A stretch of 38,388 bases of DNA from an uncultured Tenacibaculum sp. (GTDB lineage Bacteria; Bacteroidota; Bacteroidia; Flavobacteriales; Flavobacteriaceae): NCBI GenBank assembly GCA_938041625.1, contig CALISK010000184.1, forward strand, positions 1-38,388, in the 5' to 3' direction. Positions 10,435 through 17,692 of the stretch are shown in pieces. A program made the position numbers and the translations under genes. Positions within the stretch are counted from its first letter, which is position 1. Each line of letters starts with the position of its first letter. Below the pieces are notes generated by a model. The model did no database searches. It saw only the letters and a list, made by a program, of their open reading frames with translations, and was not told the DNA's origin.

Positions 10435-12417
10435 TTAAGATAACTTTAAATGTACTGTTGCTCCTTTTTTTATTTTAGTCCCTTTATCAATAGACTGTTC
10501 CATTACTTTTCCTAAACCAGAAAACTTAACTTTTAAACCTAAATTTTCCAATACAGAAATAGCATCCATACCACTCATACCTACAACTCTAGGCATTATT
10601 GTCTTGTATTTATTTGATATTTTTCGATAATTATCAAAATCTCTATCTACAGATGCATTTATAATTGAATCTGTCACTTTTTGCACACTTGAAGGAGTAG
10701 ATGTGTAAATTTTATGCGCAATTTCTTTAAAAACTGGTGCCGCTACTTTTGCGCCATAATACCCTTTTTTAACATCTGGTTCATGAATTACCACAATACA
10801 AGAATACTTTGGGTTTTCTACAGGAAAAAAACCAGCAAATGATGCTACATATTTTTTACTTGAATAATAACCTCCTTCATACTCCCCTTTTTCATTCTTC
10901 TTTCTTGGTATCCATTTTTTCGCAGTTCCTGTTTTCCCTGCCATCGAAAAATTAGGAGAATAAATTTCTTCCGCAGTTCCTTTTTTAACTACATTCTCCA
11001 TTATTTTAGTTACTTTATCAATAGTAGTTTGCCTAGCAATTCTTTTATTTAAAACAACTTTATCAAATTTCTCTACTATTTTACCTCCCACTTTCAATCC
11101 TTTAACGAAACGAGGCTTCACCAATTCCCCATTATTTGCTACCGCATTATAAAACATTAAGGTCTGTAAAGGAGTTAAAGAAACTCCATAACCCCAAGCC
11201 ATCCATTCTAAAGCTATCGGACTCCATTGCTTTCCTTTTGGGGTTGGTATAAAAGGCTTTCCTTCTCCAACAATTTTAACTCCAGTTTGCTTATCTAAAC
11301 CAAACTGTTTGATTCTTTTTATAAATTTTTCTGGTCGTTTATCATAATGTTTTCGAACCGCCTTAACAATCCCCACATTAGAAGAAACCTCAAAAACTCT
11401 TGCTAAAGATATTTTACCATACCCCTCCCAATTACTATCCTCTATTTTTCTATTATTAATAAAAATCTTTCCTTTTTCTGTATCTATAACCGTAGATGTG
11501 TCTATCACCTTATCCTCTAAACCTGCCATTAAACTAGCTAACTTAAAAGTAGACCCCGGCTCATGACTCTCCCAAACCGCATAATTTCTTTTTTCATAAT
11601 ACTTCCCCGTAGAAGTTCTTCCCAAATTAGAAATCGCTTTAATCTCACCTGTTTCAGTCTCCATAACCACAGCGCAACCATGATCTGCCTCAAAAGATTC
11701 CATTTGCTTTAACAAAGCATAATGCGTTATATCTTGAATATTAACATCTATCGTTGTAATCACATCCTTACCATCCTGTGGTTCTTTTTCATTTACATCA
11801 TTTATTGGTTTCCATTGTCCTTTAGCTATTTTCTGCTTCAACCTCCAACCATTTTCGCCTTTCATATATTTAGAAAATGCTCCTTCTATACCCGCTCCCC
11901 CTCGATGATCACTATAACCTACAGTACGCTCTGCTATTCTACCTATTGGATGCTCTCTAACTGTCTTTTGTTCTGTTATAAAACCTCCTCCATACACTCC
12001 TAAATTAAAAATAGGAAAGCTTTTCATTCTCATATAGTCATTATACCCTATATTTCTTGCTATTAACAAATAACGGTTACCTCTTTTTTTAGCATCTCGA
12101 AGTTTTTTCTCATAATAACTAGATTTCCCTCCCAACATATTGGAAAGCTCTTTTGTTAAAGCCGCTATATTTTTTTCAAAAACTTTTCCTTTAACAGACA
12201 CAACATCCATTCTAATAGTATAACTAGAAATTGAAGTCGCTAATAAATTCCCATCAGCAGCATATACATTCCCCCTATTCCCGAAGATTGTATCATTCTT
12301 AATTGTTTTTTCTAAAGCCATTTTCTTATACTTCTCTCCATCTACATATTGAAGCTCAAATATTTTAGCTATTAGAAACACCAAAAAGAGCGACATTAAA
12401 ACCACTACTACATACAA
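10435..12417 (-). CDS. ftsI: Class B penicillin-binding protein with PASTA domain (FtsI/PBP2 type)
   Basis: Septal peptidoglycan transpeptidase that cross-links stem peptides outside the inner membrane, partnered with FtsW. Numbered from the TTG at 12417, there is one membrane segment (about 3-20), a pedestal domain, and a transpeptidase domain with catalytic Ser289 in GSTFK (SxxK), SSN in FEVSSNVG, and KTG in AGKTGTA. A single C-terminal PASTA domain (from TIMPRVVGMSG to the end) is present, as in SpoVD-like PBPs. The start is a problem: TTG at 12417 leaves no basic cytoplasmic tail, yet the frame upstream encodes KKSILNRLYVV, which resembles the family's usual pre-membrane tail. That stretch holds no ATG, GTG or TTG back to the ftsL stop at 12454. 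An ATA at 12445-12447 would give a normal N-terminus. Confidence 0.93.
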   Translation of the reverse strand: MYVVVVLMSLFLVFLIAKIFELQYVDGEKYKKMALEKTIKNDTIFGNRGNVYAADGNLLATSISSYTIRMDVVSVKGKVFEKNIAALTKELSNMLGGKSSYYEKKLRDAKKRGNRYLLIARNIGYNDYMRMKSFPIFNLGVYGGGFITEQKTVREHPIGRIAERTVGYSDHRGGAGIEGAFSKYMKGENGWRLKQKIAKGQWKPINDVNEKEPQDGKDVITTIDVNIQDITHYALLKQMESFEADHGCAVVMETETGEIKAISNLGRTSTGKYYEKRNYAVWESHEPGSTFKLASLMAGLEDKVIDTSTVIDTEKGKIFINNRKIEDSNWEGYGKISLARVFEVSSNVGIVKAVRKHYDKRPEKFIKRIKQFGLDKQTGVKIVGEGKPFIPTPKGKQWSPIALEWMAWGYGVSLTPLQTLMFYNAVANNGELVKPRFVKGLKVGGKIVEKFDKVVLNKRIARQTTIDKVTKIMENVVKKGTAEEIYSPNFSMAGKTGTAKKWIPRKKNEKGEYEGGYYSSKKYVASFAGFFPVENPKYSCIVVIHEPDVKKGYYGAKVAAPVFKEIAHKIYTSTPSSVQKVTDSIINASVDRDFDNYRKISNKYKTIMPRVVGMSGMDAISVLENLGLKVKFSGLGKVMEQSIDKGTKIKKGATVHLKLS

Positions 12418-12453
12418 CCTATTTAAGATACTCTTCTTGATATTTATTCTTTT

Positions 12454-12777
12454 TTACTTTATTATTACTTTTATTTTTTGCGGAGGGTCCTTTGCAGGCT
12501 CCAAACCTGTGTCTGCTACTTTTTTCCGAATTGCACTCTCCAACTTCATTCGCATTAAAATAGTGCTCGTATCTACATACTCAGCTCTCAACTCTCTTTT
12601 TAACTTATTTAAGTCAGCTATCTTTACAACTTTCTCATCTACAGAATGCGCACTCCAAATCATTACCAACAACAAACTAACCACAAAGACAATTACCTTC
12701 CAGTTTTTAATAGCTGATTCATCAGTTAAAAAACTACCTCTTAAAACATCATATATTCCACCTGAACTTTCAGCCAT
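12454..12777 (-). CDS. ftsL: FtsL-like cell division protein
   Basis: Small bitopic protein of the divisome, expected to form a subcomplex with FtsQ and the FtsB-like partner. The 107 residues have a cytoplasmic N-terminus of about 25, one membrane segment (WKVIVFVVSLLLVMIWSAHSV, about 26-46) and a short heptad-like, charged helix region (KVVKIADLNKLKRELRAEYV) ending in a basic tail. FtsL proteins are poorly conserved, so the call rests on size, topology and location between rsmH and the PBP gene. ATG start, one base after the rsmH stop. The stop TAA is in the same reading frame as the PBP gene downstream. Confidence 0.85.
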   Translation of the reverse strand: MAESSGGIYDVLRGSFLTDESAIKNWKVIVFVVSLLLVMIWSAHSVDEKVVKIADLNKLKRELRAEYVDTSTILMRMKLESAIRKKVADTGLEPAKDPPQKIKVIIK

Positions 12778-12778
12778 C

Positions 12779-13678
12779 TTATTTTAACGTTGCTATTCTT
12801 AACTTTGCACTCCTAGCCCTGTTATTCTCCTTCACCTCTTCTCTTGAAGGAATAATTAATTTCCCTACTTTTTTCATTGGTTCATTTGTATTACCATAAA
12901 AATCTTTTTCAGATTCCCCTTCAAAAAGCCCTGTTCTAATAAATCGTTTTACCAATCTATCTTCTAAAGAATGGTATGATATAACACTTAACCTACCTTC
13001 TAAATTTAACAAACTCGGAATTTGATTTAAAAATTCTTTTAAAACCTCCAACTCCTCATTCACTTCAATTCTTATTGCTTGATAAATTTGCGCCAGAATC
13101 TTATGCTCTTTACTTTTAGGTAAAAAACTCCCTAAAACCTCTCTTAACTGAAAACTCGTATCAATATCCTCAACCTTTCTAGCCGACACAATTGCTTTCG
13201 CCAAAACTCTAGAATTCCTTAGATCACCATACAAATACAAAACATCTGCTAACCTAGATTCTTCATACGTATTTACTACATCTTTAGCAGAAACTTTGGT
13301 TTTCTGATTCATTCTCATATCTAAGTCACCATCAAAACGAGTAGAAAAACCTCTTTCAGCTTCATCAAACTGATGAGAAGATACTCCTAAATCTGCCAAA
13401 ACCCCATCTACTTTTTGCACTCCGTAAAACTTCAAAAACCTAGAAATATGTCTAAAATTTTCAGCAATCAAAACAAATCTATCATCTTCTATCTTATTCT
13501 TTTGCGCATCAGCATCTTGGTCAAAAGCAAACAACTTTCCTTCACTACCTAATCTTTTCAAAATCTCTCTAGAATGACCACCTCCACCAAAAGTAACATC
13601 TACATAAACTCCATTCTCTTTTATATCTAGAGCATCTACACTCTCCTTTAACAACACAGACTCGTGATACTTATTCAT
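12779..13678 (-). CDS. rsmH: 16S rRNA (cytosine(1402)-N(4))-methyltransferase RsmH
   Basis: SAM-dependent methyltransferase (old name MraW) that modifies C1402 in the decoding centre of 16S rRNA. The N-terminal HESVLLKESVDAL and the SAM-binding motif VDVTFGGGGHSREIL at about 26-40 are diagnostic. The middle shows DGVLADLGVSSHQFD and RGFSTRFDGDLDMRM, also conserved in RsmH, and the C-terminal half has ISYHSLEDRLVKRF. The 299 residues are a normal length. The ATG start overlaps the mraZ stop by 8 bases, the common mraZ-rsmH arrangement at the head of dcw clusters. Confidence 0.97.
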   Translation of the reverse strand: MNKYHESVLLKESVDALDIKENGVYVDVTFGGGGHSREILKRLGSEGKLFAFDQDADAQKNKIEDDRFVLIAENFRHISRFLKFYGVQKVDGVLADLGVSSHQFDEAERGFSTRFDGDLDMRMNQKTKVSAKDVVNTYEESRLADVLYLYGDLRNSRVLAKAIVSARKVEDIDTSFQLREVLGSFLPKSKEHKILAQIYQAIRIEVNEELEVLKEFLNQIPSLLNLEGRLSVISYHSLEDRLVKRFIRTGLFEGESEKDFYGNTNEPMKKVGKLIIPSREEVKENNRARSAKLRIATLK

Positions 13679-14132
13679 CTAACTCAAAATTTCCCATTAC
13701 TTCTTCTGCCAAATCTGCAAAATCAGATGTTGCATCCTCAATTACAGCTTCATACTTCTTCTTATCCCAAATTTCAATTATGTTTACTGCACTAGACAGC
13801 ACTACTTCTTTTTGTATGCCCGCAAAAACACATAAATCTTTAGGTATCAAAACTCTTCCTGCAGCATCTACTTCAACAACCTTTACTCCCGCAGTAAATC
13901 TTCTTATAAAATCATTGTTTTTCTTAACAAAACGATTCAACTTATTTATTTTTGCCATCATTAAATCCCATTCTTTCATAGGATACAACTCTAAACAAGG
14001 CTGAAAAACTGATCGTTTAATCACAAAACCTTCTTGTAGCACAGGAGACAACTGCTTCTTTAAACTTGAAGCAACCATAAGCCTGCCTTTGGCATCGGCT
14101 TTACATTCGTATGTCCCAATAAGGTTTATCAC
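13671..14132 (-). CDS. mraZ: Transcriptional regulator / division protein MraZ
   Basis: AbrB/SpoVT-like DNA-binding protein with two swapped-hairpin domains, first gene of the dcw operon and in studied bacteria its own repressor. The first domain starts GTYECKADAKGRLMVASSLKK and the second has VEVDAAGRVLIPKDL, the two DxxGR-type repeats of the family. The length of 153 residues is typical. The start is GTG at 14130-14132; it precisely precedes the conserved N-terminus INLIGTYECKAD and no ATG is available. About 40 bases upstream are three direct repeats that fit MraZ binding boxes, so self-regulation is likely here. Confidence 0.95.
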   Translation of the reverse strand: MINLIGTYECKADAKGRLMVASSLKKQLSPVLQEGFVIKRSVFQPCLELYPMKEWDLMMAKINKLNRFVKKNNDFIRRFTAGVKVVEVDAAGRVLIPKDLCVFAGIQKEVVLSSAVNIIEIWDKKKYEAVIEDATSDFADLAEEVMGNFELDE

Positions 14133-14155
14133 TTAAAAAACTATATAGTATAGAT

Positions 14156-14163
14156 CAAAAGTA
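14156..14163 (-). promoter_or_regulatory. Probable -7 promoter box of the dcw operon
   Basis: On the minus strand the sequence reads TACTTTTG, an exact match to the Bacteroidota sigma -7 consensus TAnnTTTG, 24 bases upstream of the mraZ GTG. No clean TTTG -33 box is visible; the expected -33 region is instead filled by the GTGGTAAAAA repeats. This is a pattern match, not a mapped start. Confidence 0.6.
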
Positions 14164-14170
14164 TAAAATA

Positions 14171-14200
14171 TTTACCACTTTTTACCACTTTTTACCACAT
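14171..14200 (-). promoter_or_regulatory. MraZ operator: three GTGG direct repeats at 10-base spacing
   Basis: On the minus strand three copies of GTGGTAAA occur at exactly 10-base intervals, separated by AA. MraZ proteins are known to bind tandem GTGG/TGGG-type repeats with 5-base spacers, which means a 10-base period, in front of mraZ, so the match in motif, spacing and position is good. The array covers the place where RNA polymerase would contact the -33 region of the promoter at 14156-14163, which suits repression by MraZ. Confidence 0.8.
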
Positions 14201-14305
14201 TGTTAATAAGTTTCATGTTTTCAACTTAAAAAACTGACTTCTAAAACGTTATTTATTCTTGCTTACCATATTTCAAAAGAAATTGATCAGTAATAAAAAA
14301 AGGAT

Positions 14306-14313
14306 TACTTTTG
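14306..14313 (+). promoter_or_regulatory. Probable -7 promoter box for the alpha/beta hydrolase-engB genes
   Basis: TACTTTTG matches TAnnTTTG exactly and ends 21 bases before the ATG at 14335. It faces away from the dcw promoter, so 14133-14334 is a divergent promoter region. No strong -33 TTTG is seen at the expected distance. Confidence 0.55.
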
Positions 14314-14334
14314 CGTTTAGCCAAATGATCACGA

Positions 14335-15099
14335 ATGACTGATTTTTTAAAGAACGAAGACAAGTTTACTTATGCTGAAGCAGGAGAAGGGAGACCTCTA
14401 ATTGTATTGCATGGTTTAATGGGTGCGTTAAGTAATTTTGATGAAACTTTTAAATCTTTTTCAAAAAAGGGTTATAAAGTATTAATTCCTGAATTACCGC
14501 TTTACACTTTGCCTCTTCTTAAAACTAATGTTAAAAATTTAGCCAAATTTTTACATGAATTTATTGAATTTAAAGAGTTAAAGGATGTTGTTCTTTTGGG
14601 TAATTCTTTGGGTGGACATATTGCCTTGTATTATATAAAACATTACCCTAAAGATGTTTCTGCTTTAGTTTTAACAGGAAGCTCAGGGTTATATGAAAAT
14701 TCTATGGGTAATAATTATCCTAGAAGAGGAGATAAAGGTTTTGTTCGTAGAAAAACAGAAGAAGTTTTTTATGATAAAGCTATTGCTACTGATGAATTAG
14801 TAGACCAGGTTTATGATGTAATTAATGACAGAAATACTTTAGTAAAAACATTAGCTATTGCTAAAAGTGCTGTTCGTCATAATATGGCTCAAGATTTGCC
14901 AAATATGGAACAACCTACCTGTCTTATTTGGGGTGAAAACGATACCGTAACTCCACCAGAAGTTGCTGAAGATTTTCATAAACTATTACCAGACAGTGAC
15001 CTTTATTGGGTTAAAAAATGTGGGCACGCTCCTATGATGGAACGACCAGAAGAATTTAATAAAATTCTTGAAGAATGGTTTAATTACCGTAAATTATAA
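14335..15099 (+). CDS. Alpha/beta hydrolase family protein
   Basis: Predicted cytoplasmic serine hydrolase of the alpha/beta fold; no signal peptide is visible. The 254 residues contain the oxyanion-hole motif HGLMG (about 26-30), a nucleophile elbow GNSLGG with Ser91, an acid in WGENDTVTPPEV (Asp203) and the terminal histidine in KKCGHAPMMERPEEF (His231). The catalytic triad is thus complete. The C-terminal layout resembles the BphD/MhpC-like group of C-C or ester hydrolases, but the substrate cannot be read from sequence. It sits directly upstream of engB, a pairing I recall in other Flavobacteriia, and probably shares its promoter at 14306-14313. Confidence 0.88.
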   Translation: MTDFLKNEDKFTYAEAGEGRPLIVLHGLMGALSNFDETFKSFSKKGYKVLIPELPLYTLPLLKTNVKNLAKFLHEFIEFKELKDVVLLGNSLGGHIALYYIKHYPKDVSALVLTGSSGLYENSMGNNYPRRGDKGFVRRKTEEVFYDKAIATDELVDQVYDVINDRNTLVKTLAIAKSAVRHNMAQDLPNMEQPTCLIWGENDTVTPPEVAEDFHKLLPDSDLYWVKKCGHAPMMERPEEFNKILEEWFNYRKL

Positions 15100-15115
15100 C
15101 TTAATACACAGATAC

Positions 15116-15727
15116 GTGAAAATTAAATCGGCTGAATTCGTAATGAGCAATAGTAATGTAATAAATGCTCCTAAAGACCGAATTCCTGAATATGCCTTTA
15201 TAGGCCGTTCCAATGTTGGTAAATCTTCATTGATTAATATGCTAATGGAACGAAAAAAGTTAGCAAAAACATCTGGAACTCCTGGAAAGACACAGCTTAT
15301 AAATCATTTCAAAATAAATAATGAATGGTTTTTAGTAGATCTTCCTGGTTATGGTTATGCTAAAGTTTCTAAAAAGAAAAGAACTATTTTTCAATATTTT
15401 ATTGAAAACTATTTTAATGAAAGAGAACAACTAGTCTGTACTTTTGTTTTAATTGATAGTAGACATGATCCTCAAAAAATAGATCTAGATTTCATGGAGT
15501 TTTTAGGAAAAAATCAGTTTCCTTTTTGTATTGTTTTTACTAAAGCTGATAAACTACCTAGCTCTAAACTAAATAAACAAATTACTTCTTACAAAAAGAA
15601 ATTATTAAACCATTGGGAAACGCTTCCTACTTCTTTTTTAACTTCATCTAGTAGCGGTTTAGGGCGTGATGAGTTTTTAAAATTTATTGATGGAATAAAC
15701 AAGGATGTTGCTGATAATTTTAAATAG
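15116..15727 (+). CDS. engB: Ribosome biogenesis GTP-binding protein EngB (YihA/YsxC)
   Basis: TRAFAC-class GTPase needed for assembly of the large ribosomal subunit. From the chosen start, the P-loop is FIGRSNVGKSSLINML (from residue 29), the G3 motif is DLPGYGYAKV (75-84), and G4 is TKAD (142-145). The frame is open upstream to a TTG at 15068, but that would overlap the hydrolase gene and add residues not found in the family. The GTG at 15116 begins VKIKSAEFVMSNS, the usual flavobacterial N-terminus, giving 203 residues. It follows the hydrolase by 16 bases and is probably cotranscribed with it. Confidence 0.95.
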   Translation: MKIKSAEFVMSNSNVINAPKDRIPEYAFIGRSNVGKSSLINMLMERKKLAKTSGTPGKTQLINHFKINNEWFLVDLPGYGYAKVSKKKRTIFQYFIENYFNEREQLVCTFVLIDSRHDPQKIDLDFMEFLGKNQFPFCIVFTKADKLPSSKLNKQITSYKKKLLNHWETLPTSFLTSSSSGLGRDEFLKFIDGINKDVADNFK

Positions 15728-15743
15728 TAAAAAGACTATTTTT
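15722..15743 (+). terminator. Short terminator-like hairpin after engB
   Basis: AAATAGT and ACTATTT form a 7-bp stem with a 6-base A-rich loop, followed by only a couple more T. It includes the engB stop codon. The stem is short and AT-rich, so it may be weak. Confidence 0.4.
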
Positions 15744-15831
15744 AAAATTAATTATTTCATATACCTATTTTTTAAATCACTAAAAACATAAAAGTTCGTA
15801 ATCCATAATTACTAATTTAAAATTGTATAAC

Positions 15832-16521
15832 ATGCATTCAACAAAAGAAAATCTCCAAGTTCTACATGAAGATAATCATATAATTGTTGTAAATAAGAGA
15901 GCTGGTGATATTGTTCAAGGAGATAAAACTGGTGATAAACCTCTTAGTGATGTTATTAAAGAATACATTAAAGGAAAATATAACAAACCTGGTAATGTTT
16001 TTCTAGGAACGGTTCATAGATTAGATAGACCTACTTCTGGTATTATCATTTTTGCTAGAACTTCAAAAGCACTAGAAAGACTGAATAAAATGTTACGGGA
16101 TAAAGAAATAAAAAAAACATATTGGGCCGTTGTAAAAAATCAACCCCAAAAAGCTAAAGATACTTTAGTTCATTTTTTAAAGAAAAACCCTAAAAACAAT
16201 AAATCTACCGCTTACGGCAAAGAAATTACTAATAGTAAAAAAGCTATCTTACATTATAATACTATAAAAAAATTAGACAATTATTTTTTATTAGAAATTG
16301 ATCTAGAAACTGGTAGACATCACCAAATACGAAGTCAACTTTCAACGATAGGAGCAACTATTAAAGGGGATTTAAAATATGGAGCTCCTAGAAGTAATAA
16401 AGATGGTAGTATTCATCTTCATGCTAGAAAAATCAGTTTTACACATCCTGTTACTAAAGAAACTATTGAAATTTTAGCCCCTACTCCTAAAAACCCTATT
16501 TGGGATGCTTGTATTAACTAG
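15832..16521 (+). CDS. RluA family pseudouridine synthase
   Basis: Isomerises uridine to pseudouridine in rRNA or tRNA. The catalytic motif HRLDRPTSG contains Asp65 (counting from the ATG at 15832), the invariant aspartate of the RluA family; ETGRHHQIRSQL and the late HLHARKISFTHP segment are also family features. The protein is 229 residues and has no N-terminal S4 domain, so it is of the short RluA/RluC-like catalytic-domain type. The target base cannot be told from this. An in-frame TTG at 15823 gives three extra residues; the ATG is the more natural start. It stands alone behind a 95-base gap after engB. Confidence 0.92.
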   Translation: MHSTKENLQVLHEDNHIIVVNKRAGDIVQGDKTGDKPLSDVIKEYIKGKYNKPGNVFLGTVHRLDRPTSGIIIFARTSKALERLNKMLRDKEIKKTYWAVVKNQPQKAKDTLVHFLKKNPKNNKSTAYGKEITNSKKAILHYNTIKKLDNYFLLEIDLETGRHHQIRSQLSTIGATIKGDLKYGAPRSNKDGSIHLHARKISFTHPVTKETIEILAPTPKNPIWDACIN

Positions 16522-16657
16522 TAATGGTTTTTAAGATTTATTTTCGTCTACTAACTTTTAAACTGTTGATTAAAATCTTTTGATCTCTTTTAAATTAAAT
16601 CAATAACATATAAAATAATTAATTGTAAATTGTCATTTACTTTTTAAATTCCCTTCT

Positions 16658-17689
16658 ATGAAAGCATTAAAGTATTTGTTAGTTTTTACGATTCCTTTAA
16701 CTGTTTACATCTCTTTCACTTATACTGGTTTGCTTACTTTTCTGCCTTTAATTTATGTTTTTGGGATTGTTCCTTTATCTGATGTTTTTATTAAAGTAAA
16801 TGCTGATAATTTTGATAAAGAACAAGAGGAAATAGAAAAAAACAACAAACTCTATTCATACATACTATATACTACATTGCCTGTGCAAATAGGTTTCTTA
16901 GTTTGGTTTTTATTTGTTATGAAATACCAAGAAATGACCACTTTTGATTTAATAGGAAGAATATCTGCTATGGGAATCATGTGTGGTGTTATTGGCATTA
17001 ATGTTGGACATGAATTAGGGCATAGAAACAATCGTTTTGAAGAACTTTTAGGTGAAATATTGCTATTAACCTCATTAGAAACTCATTTTCTTCCTTATCA
17101 TAATGCAGGCCATCATTTAAATGTTGCTACCAAGGAAGATGCTGCAACGGCTAGAAAAAATGAACCTATTTATTTTTTTTGGTTTCGTTCTCAAATAATG
17201 AGTTATTTTCAAGCTTGGAAAGCAGAAAACAAACGATTAGTCACTTCAGAAAGAAATTGGTTTAACGTTCAAAACAGAATGTTAATCTATACGATTTGTC
17301 ACTTTTTATTATTAAGTATAATTTATTTTTTCTTTGGATTTAAAACCCTTTTATTTTTCTTAATTGCTGCAATTTTTGGAATTTTATTATTAGAGACTGT
17401 AAATTATATAGAACATTACGGACTATTAAGAAATAAAAATAAATTTGGAAGATATGAACGAGTAAAACATACGCATTCTTGGAACTCAAATCATGTTATA
17501 GGAAAGCTAGTTTTATTTAATTTATCACGACATTCTGATCACCATTATAATGGAAGTAAACATTATCAGGTTTTAAAATCTGTGCCTGAAAGTCCGCAAA
17601 TGCCTACTGGTTATCCTGGCATGATGCTTCTTTCATTATTACCTCCGCTTTGGTTTAAAATAATGAATAAAAAAATACAAGAAATTTAA
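16658..17689 (+). CDS. alkB: AlkB-type alkane 1-monooxygenase (membrane di-iron hydroxylase)
   Basis: Integral membrane non-haem di-iron enzyme that hydroxylates the terminal methyl of alkanes or related alkyl chains. All diagnostic boxes of AlkB are present: HELGH (118-122), HNAGHHLNVATKEDAATAR (from 148), NYIEHYGLLRNK, and SRHSDHHYNGSKHYQ near the C-terminus. The HYG and RHSDHH motifs separate it from ordinary fatty acid desaturases. About six hydrophobic segments are seen in 343 residues, shorter than the Pseudomonas enzyme (about 400). A weak -7 box (TACTTTTT) is at 16638-16645. It is followed after 3 bases by an aldehyde dehydrogenase, consistent with an oxidation pathway. No rubredoxin or rubredoxin reductase gene is in the window, so its electron donor is unknown. 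Confidence 0.9.
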   Translation: MKALKYLLVFTIPLTVYISFTYTGLLTFLPLIYVFGIVPLSDVFIKVNADNFDKEQEEIEKNNKLYSYILYTTLPVQIGFLVWFLFVMKYQEMTTFDLIGRISAMGIMCGVIGINVGHELGHRNNRFEELLGEILLLTSLETHFLPYHNAGHHLNVATKEDAATARKNEPIYFFWFRSQIMSYFQAWKAENKRLVTSERNWFNVQNRMLIYTICHFLLLSIIYFFFGFKTLLFFLIAAIFGILLLETVNYIEHYGLLRNKNKFGRYERVKHTHSWNSNHVIGKLVLFNLSRHSDHHYNGSKHYQVLKSVPESPQMPTGYPGMMLLSLLPPLWFKIMNKKIQEI

Positions 17690-17692
17690 TAC

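Noticed and set aside
14171-14200. Possible CRISPR or simple tandem repeat
   Set aside because: Three 10-base units with no spacers, placed at the mraZ promoter, are much better explained as MraZ binding boxes.
15068-15115. EngB extended to the TTG at 15068
   Set aside because: The extension overlaps the hydrolase gene and does not resemble the EngB N-terminus; the GTG at 15116 matches it.
16658-17689. Fatty acid desaturase instead of AlkB
   Set aside because: The NYxEHYGL and RHSDHH motifs are AlkB features not found in desaturases.
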